Positions 17,484 through 27,021 of a stretch of 64,000 nt of DNA are shown here, in pieces. This stretch comes from CAVVYV01 sp963818205 (lineage in GTDB: Bacteria; Actinomycetota; Thermoleophilia; Solirubrobacterales; 70-9). A program made the translations under genes and the position numbers. A model generated the notes under the pieces. It did no database searches. It had not been told where the DNA came from and saw nothing but the letters and a program-made list of their open reading frames with translations. The stretch lies in NCBI GenBank assembly GCA_963818205.1, contig CAWFRG010000017.1:62001-126000 (forward strand). Direction: 5' to 3'. Every line of letters begins with the position of its first letter. The first letter of the stretch is position 1.

Positions 17484-18338
17484 TTAGAGCTCGGTCTCGT
17501 GGGTCCCGGCGCGGCCGGGGTCGCGCTTCTCGTAGAAGGCCTCGAGCAGCGCCCGGGTCTCTTCGGGGTCGGCGCAGGTGTAGGCGTTCCAGGCTTCGGT
17601 TCGCAGCTGCTGGTCGAGGGGCTGGCCGATCACGTCGAGGATCGTCTGCTTGGCGGAGCGGACCGCGCGCTGGGAGTTGCGGAGGATCTGCCGGGCGACC
17701 GTCTCGGCCTCCTCCATCAGCTGCTCGTGGGGGACCACCTTCGAGACCAGGTTCCACTCGAGCGCCTGGCGGGCGTCGATCGGCTCGGCGGTGAGCAGCA
17801 TCTGCATCGCCACGCTGACGCCGCCGGCGTTCACCAGCCTCACCAGGCCGCCGTCGCCGTGGTGGAAGCCGCGGCGGGCCTCGAAGGAACCGAACATCGC
17901 CCGCTCGGAGGCGATCCGGACGTCGCAGGCAAGCGCCGTCTCGAATCCCCCCGCCAGAGCCCAGCCGTTCACCGCGCCGATGATCGGCTTCGGGATCCGG
18001 TGCATGCCGCGCGTGAAGCCGTTCAGTCCCAGCTCGACGATCTCGCGGATGTCGGCGGCGCTGGCGTCGACCCAGATCGGCGGGATGTACTCCTTCAGGT
18101 CGGCGCCCGCGCAGAAGGCGTCGCCGGCGCCGGTGAGGATCGCGACGTCGACCGAGTCGTCCTCGGCAAAGTCGGCCCAGGCCGCGATCATCGCCCGGTG
18201 GACCTCGGGGCTGACCGCGTTCCGGGCCTCGGGCCGGTTGATCGTCAGATAGGCGATCCGGTCGCGCTTCTCGTAGAGGACGACGCCCTCGTCGGCGCTG
18301 GGCGGCGGCCCGGGCTTCTCGGGGTTGTGATGCATCAC
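17484..18338 (-). CDS. Enoyl-CoA hydratase/isomerase family protein
   Basis: This 284-aa crotonase-fold protein has RIAYLTINRPEARNAVS, the oxyanion-hole motif AGDAFCAGADLKEY, and a second oxyanion segment, GAVNGWALAGGFETALACD. The usual second catalytic Glu position lies in FEARRGFHHGDGG. It probably acts on acyl-CoA in fatty-acid or side-chain breakdown; the exact substrate is unknown. It lies 21 bp after the methyltransferase gene and before the SDR remnant. Confidence 0.85.
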   Translation of the reverse strand: MMHHNPEKPGPPPSADEGVVLYEKRDRIAYLTINRPEARNAVSPEVHRAMIAAWADFAEDDSVDVAILTGAGDAFCAGADLKEYIPPIWVDASAADIREIVELGLNGFTRGMHRIPKPIIGAVNGWALAGGFETALACDVRIASERAMFGSFEARRGFHHGDGGLVRLVNAGGVSVAMQMLLTAEPIDARQALEWNLVSKVVPHEQLMEEAETVARQILRNSQRAVRSAKQTILDVIGQPLDQQLRTEAWNAYTCADPEETRALLEAFYEKRDPGRAGTHETEL

Positions 18339-18359
18339 TGTCCTCCTCGCTCAGTCGGG

Positions 18360-18945
18360 TCAGGTAGTGGCCCGGACCACCGCGAGGTCGTCGGCCGTCC
18401 AGGTGATCTCGCCGCCGCACCATTCGGCCAGCTCCTCGGCGGTGTCGGGGAAGTCGAAGCCAGGCTCGATCGGGGTGATTTGCTGTTCCGCCTTCGACCA
18501 CGTCCCCGATCACCAGCGCCCGCGACTGCTCGCGGACCCGCCGGAACAGCAGCCGCTTCTGGTCGTCGGTCAGGTGGTGGACCGAGAGCACCGAGATCAC
18601 CAGGTCCCAGGGGCCGTCGGGCAACGGGTCCTCCATCCGGGCGAGCTGGACGTCGTCGTACTCCTCCCGCAGCCGGTAGACCATGTTCGGATCCGAGTCG
18701 AGGCCGATCACCCAGGCGTCCGGGTAGGCCTCGAGCAGGTGGCGGGTCGTCTCCCCGGTCCCCATCCCCAGCTCCAGCACCCGGTCGGGGGCGAAGGGGA
18801 TCGCGTTCACAGCCTGCTCCTGGAGCTCGTCGAAGCGCGGCACCTCCGCCCGGATCTCCTCCAGGTAGGTCTCGGGGTTCCAGTGGAATTGAGCGGCCAA
18901 GTCGGTGTCGCTACCCTCGGATGTCGAGGAGGAGCTGCCCGCCAC
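18360..18945 (-). CDS. Class I SAM-dependent methyltransferase, one frameshift
   Basis: The SAM-binding motif VLELGMGTGETTRHLLEAYP and the downstream acidic residue in GLDSDPNM are clear, followed by DLVISVLSVHHLT. Near 18490 the frame breaks. The proper end is read in the next frame as QQITPIEPGFDFPDT to the stop at 18360, giving about 195 aa. The substrate is unknown. The start used is GTG 18945; it is divergent from yceD, with only 48 bp between. Confidence 0.75.
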
Positions 18946-18993
18946 GCGGGCCGCCCATCGTATTCACACCCGATCCCGAGGAAGGTGATCTTC

Positions 18994-19513
18994 GTGGAAG
19001 CCGGCATCGTCGACCTCGGACACCTCGCTCTCTCTCACGGCCAGGCGCGAAGGCTCGACCTTGACTTCGATCTCCAGCGGATCGCGCTCGGCGGCCAGGC
19101 CTATACGACCGAGGGCGGCCTCGCCAGGGCACGGCTCGACGTCTCCCGGACCAGCACCGGTCACGCCCTTCGGCTGCGCCTCACACCGGAGCTCTCCGGT
19201 CCCTGCGTCCGCTGCCTCGAGGACGCGAGGCTGCCGCTGGAGATAGACGTCCGCGAGGTGGACCAGCCCAGCGCGGGCGACGAGGAGCTTCGCAGCCCCT
19301 ATGTCGACGAGGGAGAGCTCGACCTCGAGCGCTGGGCGAACGACGCGGTGGTCCTGGCGCTGCCCGCGCAGCCGCTCTGCAGAGCCGATTGCGCCGGCCT
19401 CTGCCCGGTCTGCGGCGAATCCCTCAACGACGCCGACCCCGAGTCCCACCGCCATGAGAAAGGGTGGCGATCCGCGCTTCGCGGAGCTGCGAGAGCTGAA
19501 GCTGGACGAGTAG
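18994..19513 (+). CDS. yceD: YceD/DUF177 family protein, frameshift near the end
   Basis: YceD-family proteins lie upstream of rpmF in most bacteria and are linked to 23S rRNA accumulation. The four cysteines (CVRCLED and CAGLCPVCGESLN) match the zinc-site form. The frame is broken near 19465; the correct end is read as GGDPRFAELRELKLDE in the next frame. I prefer GTG 18994 because of the GAGGAAGG upstream; GTG 18985 is also in frame. Confidence 0.85.
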
Positions 19514-19641
19514 CTGGGCCGCATCTCCAGCGGGTGGCGGCGCGGGGGGCCCCGCCCGAGGACATTCCCATACCGCAGGGCGGGGGGCACCGCGCCGACA
19601 GGACCCGCTGGCCGAGCGGCCTGGCTACCATGCCGATCCTC

Positions 19642-19860
19642 ATGGCCGTTCCGAAGAAGAGACAGGCGAAGGCTCGTACGCGGAAGCGGCGCGCCAACCA
19701 CAGGGCGGCGCGGCCGCGCCTCAACGAGTGCCCGCGCTGCCACAGCCCGCGGCTGCCTCACCGGGTCTGCCCGACCTGCGGCACCTACGCCGGGCGCGAA
19801 GTGATCAGCCATGAGGCCGAGACCGCCCCGAGCACCCCGCAGGCCGAACCGGAGCAGTAG
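19642..19860 (+). CDS. rpmF: 50S ribosomal protein L32 (bL32), zinc-binding form
   Basis: The start MAVPKKRQAKARTRKRRANH and the two CxxC pairs (CPRC, CPTC) identify L32. An acidic, Pro/Glu tail of about 15 residues extends past the core. plsX begins at the next base. Confidence 0.96.
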   Translation: MAVPKKRQAKARTRKRRANHRAARPRLNECPRCHSPRLPHRVCPTCGTYAGREVISHEAETAPSTPQAEPEQ

Positions 19861-20910
19861 TTGACCGCGGCCGGCCCCGGCGCCCCGGTGGCGCTGGACG
19901 CCTATGGGGGCGACGCGGGGCCGGAGCTGGTGATGGAGGGCGCCGCCCTGGCGGCCGCCGACGGGATCGCGGTCAGGGTCTTCGGCCCCGCCTCCCTGCG
20001 GCCACAGGCCGGCGTCGCGGTCGAGCCGTGCGATCGGTGGATCGACAACGAGTCCGATCCGGTGGCCGCGGTGCGCTCGACCCCCGAGGCATCGGTGGTC
20101 CGGGCGGCTGCCGAGGTTGGCGCCGGGCGGGCGAGCGGCCTGGTCAGCGCCGGCTCCACCGGCGCGACGATGACCGCGGCCCTGTTCGCGCTGAAGCGCC
20201 TCCAAGGGGTGCAGCGCCCGGCTCTCGCGGTGCAGGTACCGAGGCCGAACGCTGGTCGCTCCGCTCCACCTGTCCTCCTGCTCGACGCCGGGGCGAACAC
20301 CGAGGCCCGCTCCCAGCACCTGATCCAGTTCGCCTACCTGGGCTCGGCCTTCAGCCGGACGGTGCTTGCGATCGCGGCGCCGCGAGTCGCCCTGCTCTCG
20401 GTCGGCGAGGAGCAGAGGAAAGGCAATCCGGAGGTGGTCGAGGCGCACGAGTCGCTCAGCGACACCAGGGAGCTTGACTTCGTCGGCAACGTCGAGGGCC
20501 GCGACCTTCTGAGCGGGGTCGCCGACGTCGTCGTCACCGACGGATTCACGGGCAACGTCGCCCTGAAGACGCTCGAAGGCACCGCCCGGGCGGTCGCCGA
20601 CGCCGTCCGGGGAGCGGCCCGCTCGGGCCCGCTCGCGGCGGCTGGCGGGCTGCTGCTTCGCCCGGCGCTCGGTGGGCTCCGCAGTCAGATGGACCCGAAT
20701 GCGGTCGGCGGAGCGGTGCTCCTCGGCCTCCGGGGGGTTGCGGTGGTCGCTCACGGGAGCTCGAGCGCGGAGGGGATCGCCAACGCCGTCAGGCTCGCCG
20801 ACCGCGCCGTCCGCGAGCGCGCCCTGGAGCGAACCGCGGAGGCGCTGGAGCGGGCCGGTGCGACCCGCGGGGGCCTGCGTGCGTCGCGCCGGCGGGCGGG
20901 GGAGGGATAA
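19861..20910 (+). CDS. plsX: Phosphate acyltransferase PlsX
   Basis: PlsX converts acyl-ACP to acyl-phosphate, the first step of PlsX/PlsY phospholipid synthesis. Seen are VALDAYGGDAGPE (usually DAMGGD), VSAGSTGATMTAA, LLDAGANTEARSQHL and VTDGFTGNVALK. The TTG start directly follows rpmF. The C-terminus has an Arg-rich extension. The stop overlaps the acpP start, in line with its substrate coming from ACP. Confidence 0.94.
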   Translation: MTAAGPGAPVALDAYGGDAGPELVMEGAALAAADGIAVRVFGPASLRPQAGVAVEPCDRWIDNESDPVAAVRSTPEASVVRAAAEVGAGRASGLVSAGSTGATMTAALFALKRLQGVQRPALAVQVPRPNAGRSAPPVLLLDAGANTEARSQHLIQFAYLGSAFSRTVLAIAAPRVALLSVGEEQRKGNPEVVEAHESLSDTRELDFVGNVEGRDLLSGVADVVVTDGFTGNVALKTLEGTARAVADAVRGAARSGPLAAAGGLLLRPALGGLRSQMDPNAVGGAVLLGLRGVAVVAHGSSSAEGIANAVRLADRAVRERALERTAEALERAGATRGGLRASRRRAGEG

Positions 20911-21170
20911 TGCCGGGGATGGAGCGCGACGAGGTGATGAAGCTGGTCAGGGAGCACCTCTCCACCGAGCTCGAGGTGAGCCCCGAGAAGATCCAGGCGG
21001 AGACCAGGTTCCGCGATGACCTGGAGGCCGACTCGCTGGACCTCTACGAGCTGGTGATGGAGCTCGAGGATCGCTACGGGATCAGGGTGAGCGAGGAGGA
21101 GGCGGCCGAGATCACCACGGTCGGCGACGCCGTCGACTTCGTCTGCGCCCGGGTCCCCGCCGGTAGCTGA
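20910..21170 (+). CDS. acpP: Acyl carrier protein
   Basis: This 86-aa acidic protein has the phosphopantetheine site ADSLDLYELVM; the attachment serine is residue 42. It carries acyl chains for fatty-acid synthesis and for PlsX. The position between plsX and rnc is conserved widely. Confidence 0.96.
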   Translation: MPGMERDEVMKLVREHLSTELEVSPEKIQAETRFRDDLEADSLDLYELVMELEDRYGIRVSEEEAAEITTVGDAVDFVCARVPAGS

Positions 21171-21193
21171 GGGGAGGCGGCGACCGAGCCCCG

Positions 21194-21874
21194 ATGGCCA
21201 CCACCACCGCCTCGTTGGCGGAGCTGTTCGAGGACACCCCCGAAGAGCTGCGCCGGCAGGCCCTCACTCATTCCTCTTGGACCGACCGGCGGAGCGACGC
21301 ATACGGGCGCCTCGCCTTTCTCGGCGACAGCGTCCTCGGCCTCGTCGTCGCCTCCGAGCTCTTCACGGAGCATCCCGACGCCGACATCGGCGAGCTCACC
21401 AAGATCCTCAACCAGGCGGTCAGCGGCCGGGCGTGCGCGGAGGTCGCGCGCGGCCTCGGCCTGCCCGACCTGCTCCGCGCCCAGGCGCCGGAGGCAGGCA
21501 CCGGCCTGCCGGTGGAGACCCTGCTGGGCTCGGAGCGGACGATGGCCTCGGTCTGCGAGGCGGTGATCGGCGCCTGCTACCTGGTCCACGGCTACGAGGC
21601 GACGGCGACGGCCGTGACCGAGGCATTCGCGGAGGAGGTCGAAGCGGCGACGAGCCAGCGCCTCGACTTCAAGTCGGAGCTGCAGGAACGGCTCGCCAGG
21701 GACGGCGCCACCGTAAGCTACGAGGTCGTCAACGAGGCGGGACCGCCTCACGACCGCCGTTTCGAGATCCGCGCCACGGTCGCCGGCGAGGAGGTTGGCA
21801 CGGGCTCGGGGCGAAGCAAGAAGGAGGCCGAGCAGTCCGCCGCACGGCGGGCGCTCGAGGGCCTGAAGCGGTAG
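21194..21874 (+). CDS. rnc: Ribonuclease III family protein with degenerate catalytic residues
   Basis: The protein has an RNase III domain (residues about 10-150) and a canonical dsRNA-binding domain (DFKSELQERLARDG to GRSKKEAEQSAARRAL). Position before smc and size (226 aa) fit rnc. Key residues are changed. The signature usually reading ERLEFLGDS reads GRLAFLGDS (38 Gly, 41 Ala, Asp45 kept). The Glu near 65 is Ile. The second metal motif ADxxEA reads ASVCEAV, so Asp is Ser119 while Glu122 is kept. E. coli numbering happens to match the first block. Cleavage activity is therefore doubtful; double-strand RNA binding should remain. Confidence 0.9.
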   Translation: MATTTASLAELFEDTPEELRRQALTHSSWTDRRSDAYGRLAFLGDSVLGLVVASELFTEHPDADIGELTKILNQAVSGRACAEVARGLGLPDLLRAQAPEAGTGLPVETLLGSERTMASVCEAVIGACYLVHGYEATATAVTEAFAEEVEAATSQRLDFKSELQERLARDGATVSYEVVNEAGPPHDRRFEIRATVAGEEVGTGSGRSKKEAEQSAARRALEGLKR

Positions 21875-21947
21875 ATGAGGTCGCCGACGACGGGTTGCGT
21901 CCGGTCCGGCCGCGAGGCTTGAGTACCGCGCACGAGCTCCAACTTAG

Positions 21948-24900
21948 ATGTATTTGAAAGCCATCAATCTGAAGGGGTTCAAGTCGTTCCCCGACCGCAC
22001 CCGGCTGACCTTCTCGCCGGGCGTCAGCGTGATCGTCGGCCCGAACGGCTGCGGCAAGTCGAACATCACCGACGCCGTTCTCTGGGCGCTCGGCGAGCAG
22101 AGCCCGCTCGCCGTCCGCGGGCAGTCGATGCGGGACGTGATCTTCGCCGGGGGCAACGGGCAGTCCCGGCGCCGCTTCGCCGAGGTCGAGGTGGTGATCG
22201 ACAACTCCGAGGGCCGCGCCGCCAGCGAGTTCTCCGAGATCTCGATCTCCCGCCGGATCGAGCGAAACGGCGACGGCGAGTACCGCCTGAACGGCGCCCG
22301 CTGCCGCCTCGCCGACGTCGTCGAGGCCCTTGCCGACACCAACATGGGCCGGGAGATGCACTCCGTGATCAGCCAGGGCCGGGTCGAGGCGATCGTCAAC
22401 TCGAAGCCGAAGGACCGCCGGATGCTGATCGAAGAGGCCGCCGGGCTCGGCAAGCACCGCAAGCGCCGCCACCGCGCTCAGCTGAAGCTCGACCGGACGC
22501 GCGAGAACCTCGACCGGGCGTTCGACGTCGAGCGCGAGGCGCGCTCCCGGCTGCGGCCGCTGAAGCGCCAGGCTGAGGCCGCCGAGCGGACCGCGCGGCT
22601 GGTCCGCGACGAGAGCGAGCTCCGGGCGCGCCTGGTCGCCGAGGACCTCCGCGCCCAGGAGGAGCTGCTCGGCGCCGCCGAGCGGACCCTGGCCGAGGCG
22701 CGCAGCAAGCGCGACTCGGTCGAGCAGCGCCTTGAGAAGGTACGCAAGCGCCGCGCCGCGATCGAGGAGCGGATCGCCGCCGACGACGCGGAGCGCCGAC
22801 GCCGCGGCGAGCGCCTCGCCGAGGCGAGGGCGGCGGTCGAGCGGGTGCGCGCCCGCGCCGAGGCGATGGAGCTCGCCGAGCGGGAGCTTCGCTCGGCGCT
22901 CGACGAGCGCCAACTGCGCCTCGACGAGCTGGGCGCCGACCCGGAGCTCGAGGCCGGAACCGCCGCCCGGATCGCCGAGCTGGAGGCGGAGCTGGCCGAC
23001 CTGGAGGGCGGCACCGAGGCCACTTCGGAGGTCGCTCGCCTGCGCGAGGCCGCCGCCGAGGCCGAGCGGCGCCGCACCGAGGCCGAGGCCGCGCTCGGGC
23101 CGCTGGCCGCGGCCGAGGACGAAGCGCTGTCGGCACTCCGGAGCGCCACCCAGATGGAAGAGCGCGCCCGCGCCGAGGCGCTGAAGGCATCGGAGCGGCG
23201 GGCGGCGCTGGCAGGCGAGCTGGCGGCCGTCGAGGCGAAGCTGGCGGCAGCCGCGGTCGAGGGCGAGCACGAGGTGCTCGCCGGGATGGTCGAGACCGGC
23301 TCCGGGTTGGAGCGGGCTCTGAGCGCGGCGCTCGGCGAGCGGCTGCGCGCCTCGGTGGTCGGCTCGATCTCCGAGGGCGTCGAGCGCCTCGCCGGGGCCG
23401 AGGGCGCGGCCCGGACCCTGATCGAGGCGGGCCTCCCGCCGGGGGCAGGTACGCCTCCGGTCGAGGGCGCCAGGCGGCTCCTCGACCTGGTCGAGGCCCA
23501 GGGCGCGGCGCGGCGCGTGGTCGAGCGGTTGCTCGCCGACGCCTGGTTGGTCGACGAGCTCGAGCGGCTGCCATCGGGCTTCGCCGGTATCGCGGTCACC
23601 GTGGACGGCGAGTGCTACGACGGCGCCGCCGGAGAGCTGCGGCTGTTGCCGCGGGAGGGCACCGACCCCGCCCTGGCGGCGCGCTCTGAACGGGAGGAGC
23701 TCGCCTCGCGCCTTCGCCAGCGCGAACAGACCGAGGAGCGCGCCAAGCGAGATCTCGAGAAGGCCGACGACGCCCTGTCGGCTGCGAGGACCAATCACGA
23801 CGAGGCCCACGTCGGCCGCCGCGAGGCCCGCCGCGAGCTCGATGAGGCGAGCGAGGAGGCGAGCCGTGCAACCTGGCTCGCCGAGCAGCGAGCTCAGCGG
23901 GACCAGGGGGGAGAGGGCCAGACCGCTCTTCGGCGCGCGCAGCTCGAGGCCGAGCTGGCGGCGGAGCGCCGCCACGTCGAGGCCGCCGGGCGGGCCCGCC
24001 AGGCCCGCGATCGCGACCGCGAGCGGCTCGAGCGCCGGATCACGCTCGAGCGCGAGACGCTGCCGGCGCTGGGACGCGCTCGCCGCGCCCTGGTCGGCGT
24101 CGCCGAGCGGCTTGCGGCCCGCGCCGAAGCGCTCGCCGGTCCCGCCGAGGACGGCGGTGGCGAGATCGCCGTGGAGCTCCGTGAGTGCTCGGAGCAGGAG
24201 TACGGGCTCCAGGCGGAGCTTCGCGCGGTGGGCGAGACGCTGACCACCGCCGAGGTCGAGGCCGCTCAGCTCCGCGACCGCCGGAACGAGGGGTCCGCCG
24301 AGCTGCGGCGGTTGGGAGAGGTGCTCGAGGAGGAGCTGGCGCCCGCCACTTCACCGTTGGCCGAGGAGGAGCGGGCGGAGATCGACGCGAAGCTGGCTCG
24401 TGTGGAGCGGCGCCGCGAGCAGATCGGCCCGGTCAACCCCCTCGCCGAGCGCGAGTACGCCGAGGAGCGCGAGCGCGTCACCGAGCTATCCGACCAGCGC
24501 AAGGACCTGGAGAAGGCGATCGGCGAGCTGGGGGCGCTGGTCCGCCGCACCGACAAGGAGATCGCCGCCGCCTTCGAGGAGACCTTGGAGGGGACCGCGC
24601 GCAACTTCGAGGAGATGGTCGCCGAGCTCTTCCCCGGCGGGCGCGGCAGGCTCCGCCGGGTGGAGATGGGGCCTCGGCGGCTGCCGGACCAGAACGGCGC
24701 CGCGGCCGACGGCGCGGGGGACGACGAGGAGGACGAGGGCACGCCCCCCGACGAAGATGGCGGGGTCGAGATCGAGGTCACCCCGGCCGGCAAGTCCACC
24801 CGCCGGCTCTCGCTGCTCTCCGGCGGCGAGAAGTCCCTGGTGGCGCTGGCGTTCGTCTTCGCGGTGCTGATGGCGAGGCCCTGCCCCTTCTACATCCTCG

Positions 24901-25397
24901 ACGAGGTCGAGGCGGCCCTCGACGACATCAACCTCGACCGCTTCCTCCGCCTGGTCCGCCGGTTCGCCGAGCGCTCCCAGTTCGTGATCGTCACCCACCA
25001 GAAGCGGACGATGGACGCCGCCGACATCCTCTACGGGGTGAGCATGGGCGGCGACGGGGTCACCAAGGTCGTCTCCCGCCGCCTCCCGCGCGACCGCGAC
25101 CTCTCCGACGCCGCCGAGGTCCCCGGCGCCGAGGACCCGACGGCCGAAGCTGCGCATGAAACGAGAAGGGGCGGCGCCGAAGCGCCGCCCCTTCCGATTG
25201 CAGCTCGCGCCGCCTGCGCGAGCAGTCTTCTGCTCTGCTACACGCCGCAAGCAGACCGCCACGCGAAGAGCGTGTTGCCGGCGGTGCTTGACCCTGTCAC
25301 GGCGACCCAGGCGTTCGGGTTGGCAGCGAATCCGGTGCCGTCGGGAGACGAAACTGAGCGTCTCGTACCGATGGCGGCGTTAATCGCCCACGCGTAA
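21948..25397 (+). CDS. smc: Chromosome segregation protein SMC
   Basis: Condensin ATPase that organises the chromosome. Walker A GPNGCGKSNI at residues 31-40, long coiled coils on both sides of a compact hinge (about 430-560), the ABC signature LSLLSGGEKSLVALAF and Walker B FYILDEVEAALDD are present. Homology ends near KVVSRRLPRDRD, about 25110. The open frame continues through a perfect terminator hairpin (25166-25193) to 25397, so the true stop was probably lost to an indel near 25130-25160. The start ATG is unambiguous. Confidence 0.95.
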   Translation: MYLKAINLKGFKSFPDRTRLTFSPGVSVIVGPNGCGKSNITDAVLWALGEQSPLAVRGQSMRDVIFAGGNGQSRRRFAEVEVVIDNSEGRAASEFSEISISRRIERNGDGEYRLNGARCRLADVVEALADTNMGREMHSVISQGRVEAIVNSKPKDRRMLIEEAAGLGKHRKRRHRAQLKLDRTRENLDRAFDVEREARSRLRPLKRQAEAAERTARLVRDESELRARLVAEDLRAQEELLGAAERTLAEARSKRDSVEQRLEKVRKRRAAIEERIAADDAERRRRGERLAEARAAVERVRARAEAMELAERELRSALDERQLRLDELGADPELEAGTAARIAELEAELADLEGGTEATSEVARLREAAAEAERRRTEAEAALGPLAAAEDEALSALRSATQMEERARAEALKASERRAALAGELAAVEAKLAAAAVEGEHEVLAGMVETGSGLERALSAALGERLRASVVGSISEGVERLAGAEGAARTLIEAGLPPGAGTPPVEGARRLLDLVEAQGAARRVVERLLADAWLVDELERLPSGFAGIAVTVDGECYDGAAGELRLLPREGTDPALAARSEREELASRLRQREQTEERAKRDLEKADDALSAARTNHDEAHVGRREARRELDEASEEASRATWLAEQRAQRDQGGEGQTALRRAQLEAELAAERRHVEAAGRARQARDRDRERLERRITLERETLPALGRARRALVGVAERLAARAEALAGPAEDGGGEIAVELRECSEQEYGLQAELRAVGETLTTAEVEAAQLRDRRNEGSAELRRLGEVLEEELAPATSPLAEEERAEIDAKLARVERRREQIGPVNPLAEREYAEERERVTELSDQRKDLEKAIGELGALVRRTDKEIAAAFEETLEGTARNFEEMVAELFPGGRGRLRRVEMGPRRLPDQNGAAADGAGDDEEDEGTPPDEDGGVEIEVTPAGKSTRRLSLLSGGEKSLVALAFVFAVLMARPCPFYILDEVEAALDDINLDRFLRLVRRFAERSQFVIVTHQKRTMDAADILYGVSMGGDGVTKVVSRRLPRDRDLSDAAEVPGAEDPTAEAAHETRRGGAEAPPLPIAARAACASSLLLCYTPQADRHAKSVLPAVLDPVTATQAFGLAANPVPSGDETERLVPMAALIAHA
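25166..25193. terminator. Rho-independent-type hairpin at the smc end
   Basis: AAGGGGCGGCGC, loop CGAA, GCGCCGCCCCTT: a perfect 12-bp stem with A and T ends on both sides. It lies between convergent smc and the secreted-protein gene and could serve both. Confidence 0.85.
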
Positions 25398-25865
25398 CCG
25401 CCGCCGAGCAACCGATCGGACCCCGCAGCTGGCGGTCTCGCGGTCGTGTCACGTATCGGCAGCCGGCGGTCGAACCGCCCTGACACGTGCGTCGTACGTG
25501 TTCTTGAGATCCACGCCTCCGAGGCTGCCGTTGGCGACCTGGGCGGAGCCGACCGAGTCAGCCGCCAGCCCCGACGGGTTCGGATAGGTCCCGCGTCGAG
25601 CACGCCGCCCGCCGGTCCGCTTGGTGGAAGCGTGGTCGGGATGACCGGGCGGTTCGCCTGGGCGCTGCGATCTTCTGCTCGATCGCAGCGACCCGCTGCT
25701 TGAGCTTCTTGAACTTCGCGTCGGTGACGACGCTGGCCGAAGCCTTCGGGCCGCCGCTGGTGCCCGACTGCTGCGATGCAACCGCGGTACCGGTGAGGGC
25801 GATGAATATCGCCACCAGCCCGAGGACATGCGAGCGCAGGAACTCCCGCGCGCTAGTGCTCCTCA
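25238..25865 (-). CDS. Secreted protein of unknown function, frameshifted
   Basis: The N-terminus (RSHVLGLVAIFIALTGTAVA) is a signal peptide or anchor. A short coiled coil follows (KFKKLKQRVAAIEQKI), then a 'DSVGSAQVANGSLGGVDLK' segment and a C-terminal domain with LLGGGYAWAINAA and a final Cys. These pieces lie in different frames and join with at least two one-base changes. The same N-terminal style occurs in the protein at 52060-52574. No function can be assigned. Confidence 0.55.
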
Positions 25866-26040
25866 TAGCTGCTCCCCTTCTGTTCTCCCTATCCAGGACC
25901 CCGCACTTCCGGCCGGGACCCCCTTGCGCGTCCCATCCAATCACAGAGGAGGGCACCGCGCCGAGGACATTTGTCACGCAGAGAATGGGCTGTCGAAGCG
26001 CCGCCGCTACCCTGCGCCGCCATGGCCAGGAGCTGGAGAG

Positions 26041-27021
26041 ATGCGTTCGATCACGGGGGACGGAGGGCCAGCCGAGCCCGTCGAGGACGCCGAGCCCGAG
26101 CGGGCCGGAGTCCTCAGCCGCCTGCGCCAGGGCCTCTCCCGTAGCCGCGAAGCGCTGTCGGCCGAGCTCTCGGCCAGCTTCACCGACCAGATCGACGAGT
26201 CGACCTGGGAGCGGCTCGAGGAGGCGCTGATCCTCGCCGACGTCGGCGCGAAGACCACGGCGGAGGTGGTGCAGCGGCTCGAGGACGAGGCTGCTGCCGG
26301 CGATCTCTCCGGCGGCGGGGCCCTGCGCGAGCGCCTGATCGAGGTGCTGGCCGAGGTCGCCTCGCCCCAGGGCGACGAGGGGAGCCGGATCGACGTCAGC
26401 GAGCGGCCCGCGGTGCTGATGATCGTCGGCGTCAACGGCACCGGAAAGACGACCACGATCGGCAAGATCGCCTGGCACCTGCAGAAGGAGCTCGATCTCC
26501 AGGTGATCGTCGCCGCCGCCGACACCTACCGGGCGGCGGCGGTCGAGCAGCTGACCGAGTGGGCGGAGCGGGCCGGCAGCGAGATCGTCCGCGGCTCGGA
26601 GGGCGGCGACCCGGGCGCTGTCGCCTTCGACGCGGTCGCGGCGGCTCAGGCCCGCGGCGCTGACGTGGTGATCTGCGACACCGCCGGGCGGCTCCACACC
26701 CACGGCAACCTGATGGAGGAGCTGTCGAAGGTGCGCCGGGTGATCGGCAAGCAGCTCGAGGGCGCCCCCCAAGAGACCCTCGTGGTGATCGACGCGACCA
26801 CCGGTCAGAACGGGGTACGCCAGGCGGAGGAGTTCGGGAAGGCGGTGGAGGTGACCGGCGCCGTCCTCACCAAGCTCGACGGCTCGGCGAAGGGCGGTGT
26901 CGCCCTCGCGATCGCCTCCGAGCTCGGGATCCCGGTGAAGCTGATCGGGATCGGCGAGTCCCTCGAGGACCTCCGGCCGTTCGACGCCGAGCAGTTCGCC
27001 CGCGCACTGCTCGAGGAGTAG
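26041..27021 (+). CDS. ftsY: Signal recognition particle receptor FtsY
   Basis: This SRP GTPase docks ribosome-SRP complexes at the membrane. NG-domain motifs are GVNGTGKTTTIGKIA, DTYRAAAVEQL, DTAGRLHTHGNLM and TKLDGSAKGG. A short acidic A-domain of about 35 residues precedes it. The start ATG 26041 was chosen because upstream in-frame sequence has no FtsY character. Ffh lies 670 bp downstream. Confidence 0.96.
   Translation: MRSITGDGGPAEPVEDAEPERAGVLSRLRQGLSRSREALSAELSASFTDQIDESTWERLEEALILADVGAKTTAEVVQRLEDEAAAGDLSGGGALRERLIEVLAEVASPQGDEGSRIDVSERPAVLMIVGVNGTGKTTTIGKIAWHLQKELDLQVIVAAADTYRAAAVEQLTEWAERAGSEIVRGSEGGDPGAVAFDAVAAAQARGADVVICDTAGRLHTHGNLMEELSKVRRVIGKQLEGAPQETLVVIDATTGQNGVRQAEEFGKAVEVTGAVLTKLDGSAKGGVALAIASELGIPVKLIGIGESLEDLRPFDAEQFARALLEE

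Noticed and set aside
21729..23975. 748-codon minus-strand open frame opposite rnc/smc
   Set aside because: Leu/Gly/Arg repeats typical of antisense reading of coiled-coil coding sequence.
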